The notes under the pieces were generated by a model that was not told the origin of the DNA, made no database searches, and saw only the letters and a list, made by a program, of their open reading frames with translations. From Oscillospiraceae bacterium (GTDB taxonomy: Bacteria > Bacillota > Clostridia > Oscillospirales > Ruminococcaceae): a DNA stretch of 64,000 nucleotides. The stretch lies in the NCBI GenBank assembly GCA_024404915.1, contig JAKSPJ010000005.1:62001-126000 (forward strand), written 5' to 3'. This document shows positions 62,723-64,000 of the stretch, piece after piece (positions within the stretch are counted from its first letter, which is position 1; each line of letters begins with the position of its first letter). The translations under genes were made by a program, and so were the position numbers.

Positions 62723-62751
62723 TTGACAGATAGGACAGCGTGTGATATAAT
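62723..62751 (+). promoter_or_regulatory. Consensus promoter of the YGPP / radical SAM cassette
   Basis: TTGACA (62723-62728), a 17-nt spacer and TATAAT (62746-62751), both perfect consensus hexamers. Confidence 0.85.
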
Positions 62752-62788
62752 GAAAAAAATCATTCAATATTAAAGGGTTGATCGCATA

Positions 62789-63031
62789 ATGAAGAAGCGC
62801 AAAGCATCATTCTTGGCAGCTGCAGGTCTGCTTTCCCTCACTTCTTGTTCTCCCTGCCTCGTATATGGTCCGCCTCCTGCGGAAGAAGAAAGCAGTATTT
62901 TCAGCGAGGATGTTCAGGAGGTATACGGACCGCCCCCTGCAGACGCTGAGGAAAACGCTGATTCTGCATTATATGATAATTCACCGGAAGAGGTTCAGAC
63001 TGTGTACGGTCCTCCCGCTGCACAAGACTGA
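62789..63031 (+). CDS. Small lipoprotein with three VYGPP repeats
   Basis: 80 aa. Signal peptide with lipobox LTSC, Cys20, so the mature protein has only 61 residues. VYGPP occurs at residues 25-29, 45-49 and 72-76, with acidic spacers (EEESSIFSEDVQE, ADAEENADSALYDN). It ends YGPPAAQD. No other domain. Low complexity but not a tandem DNA repeat; spacing is 20 and 27 residues. Together with the radical SAM gene 720 nt downstream it is likely a modification substrate, comparable to the small lipoproteins with YGxPxAD motifs linked to radical SAM enzymes in Bacteroidetes (from memory, not searched). Confidence 0.8.
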   Translation: MKKRKASFLAAAGLLSLTSCSPCLVYGPPPAEEESSIFSEDVQEVYGPPPADAEENADSALYDNSPEEVQTVYGPPAAQD

Positions 63032-63084
63032 ATCATCCGATATAACCATATGCAGTTCATAGAATTTTACGAAAGGATGATACC

Positions 63085-63744
63085 ATGAAAAAGTCACCAC
63101 AGACAGCATTAACCGCCGCAATGTTTGCAACAGCAGCTGCCGCAATCGGTTCTGCGACTGTTCCTGCGTTCCCTGCAAAAGCATTGGAAGCATTTGAAGC
63201 AGCAACTACTACTACCGTTCGTACCGTGTATGGTCCGCCGATTACACAGGAAACTACTACAGCAACAGAGGAATATTTTACTACTACAGAAGCAACTCCT
63301 TCTGTGTCGGAAGAATCCCTCACAATAACGACGAATACTACAACGCTGGAGGAGATTCTTACAACACCGGAAAAACTCCCTCAGCCGACATATGGTCCTA
63401 TGCTTTATATTCCGTGTGATCTGAATGCAAACGGTAAAACAGATATTCAAGACCTGACACTTATGAAGAGAGCAATACTGAAAGGCGATATTCCTTTCGG
63501 TTATCAATACGATATGGATCTCAATTCTGACGGCAATCTCAACATTGAAGATGTCAAGGAAATGCGACGGATGCTGACAGGCAAATCAAAAGAACAGGAA
63601 GATGAAGAAGAACGACTTCGTGAACAGGAAAACGGCACAACCACAACCACTGCTGTCACGCAGTTTACCAATCCGATTGAACTATCCACTGTCACCACAG
63701 AAACGGTCGTGGTATTGTACGGACCGCCCTGGGCACTGGACTAA
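63085..63744 (+). CDS. Secreted dockerin protein with YGPP motifs
   Basis: 219 aa. Ala-rich signal peptide to about residue 33. VYGPP at 48-52, then a Thr-rich linker (53-95), TYGP at 102-105, a dockerin (about 111-165) with Ca loops DLNANGKTDIQDL and DLNSDGNLNIEDV, an acidic helix, a second Thr-rich linker and the tail LYGPPWALD (211-219). The tail matches the end of the preceding lipoprotein (VYGPPAAQD). 53 nt after that gene; ribosome site AAAGGA 7 nt upstream. Confidence 0.82.
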   Translation: MKKSPQTALTAAMFATAAAAIGSATVPAFPAKALEAFEAATTTTVRTVYGPPITQETTTATEEYFTTTEATPSVSEESLTITTNTTTLEEILTTPEKLPQPTYGPMLYIPCDLNANGKTDIQDLTLMKRAILKGDIPFGYQYDMDLNSDGNLNIEDVKEMRRMLTGKSKEQEDEEERLREQENGTTTTTAVTQFTNPIELSTVTTETVVVLYGPPWALD

Positions 63745-63753
63745 GGAGATTCT

Positions 63754-64000
63754 ATGCTTGATACAAAAGTAAAACAAAAGAAAATGAACCAGCTTGCTGT
63801 TTACCGTGAGGGGCTCAAAGCAATGCCGCAGCTGCGGAATCTTTTTCTGGAGCTGACACTGCACTGCAATGAAAAATGTCTTCACTGCGGCAGCAGCTGC
63901 GGAGATGTTCCCTCAGATGAAATGTCCACTGAACAATATTATGCTATTCTGGATCAGCTGAAGGATGACATGGGTGTTTCCGACTACATGCTCTGCATTA
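63754..64000 (+). CDS. Radical SAM enzyme, N-terminal part (cut by window edge)
   Basis: 82 residues visible from ATG 63754 (AAGGAG 5 nt upstream, 9 nt after the dockerin gene). The 4Fe-4S motif is C-x3-C-x2-C: Cys38, Cys42 and Cys45 in LELTLHCNEKCLHCGSSCG, with an extra Cys49. The frame is open to the last base. The start resembles radical SAM/SPASM proteins of the rSAM/lipoprotein system family, by memory. It is expected to modify the YGPP motif proteins encoded before it. A SPASM domain would be beyond the window. Confidence 0.88.
   Translation, partial: MLDTKVKQKKMNQLAVYREGLKAMPQLRNLFLELTLHCNEKCLHCGSSCGDVPSDEMSTEQYYAILDQLKDDMGVSDYMLCI

Noticed and set aside
1..64000. tRNA, rRNA, CRISPR arrays, insertion sequences or prophage
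   Set aside because: I looked for cloverleaf T-arm sequences, regularly spaced repeats, transposase or integrase motifs and phage structural genes and saw none; a proper scan could still find a weak case.

Overview
The window reads as chromosome of an anaerobic, plant-fibre-degrading Firmicute, most likely a Ruminococcus (Oscillospiraceae). The grounds are three proteins with type I-like dockerin modules, a rhamnogalacturonan lyase with carbohydrate-binding modules, linked arabinose and xylose operons, a reverse-rubrerythrin oxygen-defence protein, clostridial gene order (yhbY-nadD-yqeK-LCP-rsfS-leuS), a T-box before thrS, and frequent TTG/GTG starts behind strong AGGAGG sites. Species cannot be named from this sequence alone. 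I see no tRNA, rRNA, insertion sequence, prophage or CRISPR array.

Layout. 1-9566: tail of homoserine dehydrogenase, a SpoIID/LytB protein with permuted motifs, class B sortase, nicotinamide-nucleotide amidase, the cysteine desulfurase/ThiI pair, a lipoprotein and RmuC. 9600-11760: an accessory-looking cassette of a 166-aa protein of unknown function, a roughly 140-nt structured intergenic RNA closed by a 16-bp perfect stem, and a stand-alone reverse transcriptase with a YSDD active site. 11779-12972: a flavoredoxin/rubredoxin/reverse-rubrerythrin fusion. 13216-26363: L-arabinose region with araA, an FGGY kinase, a YtfQRT/YjfF-type ABC importer, an AraC regulator, AraR, and a divergent dockerin-bearing PL11 rhamnogalacturonan lyase. 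AraR-type inverted repeats with AACYTGT half-sites lie just downstream of the -10 boxes of both araR and the transporter operon.

26559-43253 is mainly one long minus-strand housekeeping block: rpsU, leuS, rsfS, LCP ligase, yqeK, nadD, yhbY, a zinc ribbon, the MoxR/DUF58/transglutaminase triad, an M3-like metallopeptidase lipoprotein, a P-type ATPase relative that has lost its phosphorylation motif, and rlmB. 43254-52400 holds T-box-thrS, mgtE behind a long structured leader, two small two-helix membrane proteins, a dockerin-bearing C39-like cysteine protease, an ADP-ribosylglycohydrolase and a cytidine deaminase. 52591-60470 is a xylose/xylo-oligosaccharide operon (mutarotase-like protein, GH3 xylosidase, xylA, binding protein, two permeases, no ATPase), facing a divergent AraC regulator.

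62700-64000, at the right edge, is the most unusual part. A near-perfect promoter drives a small lipoprotein with three VYGPP repeats, a dockerin protein that also carries YGPP motifs and ends in the same YGPPxAxD tail, and the start of a radical SAM enzyme. It looks like a Firmicute counterpart of the radical-SAM/lipoprotein systems known in Bacteroidetes, and it may be a peptide- or protein-modification system whose product is attached to a cellulosome-like scaffold.
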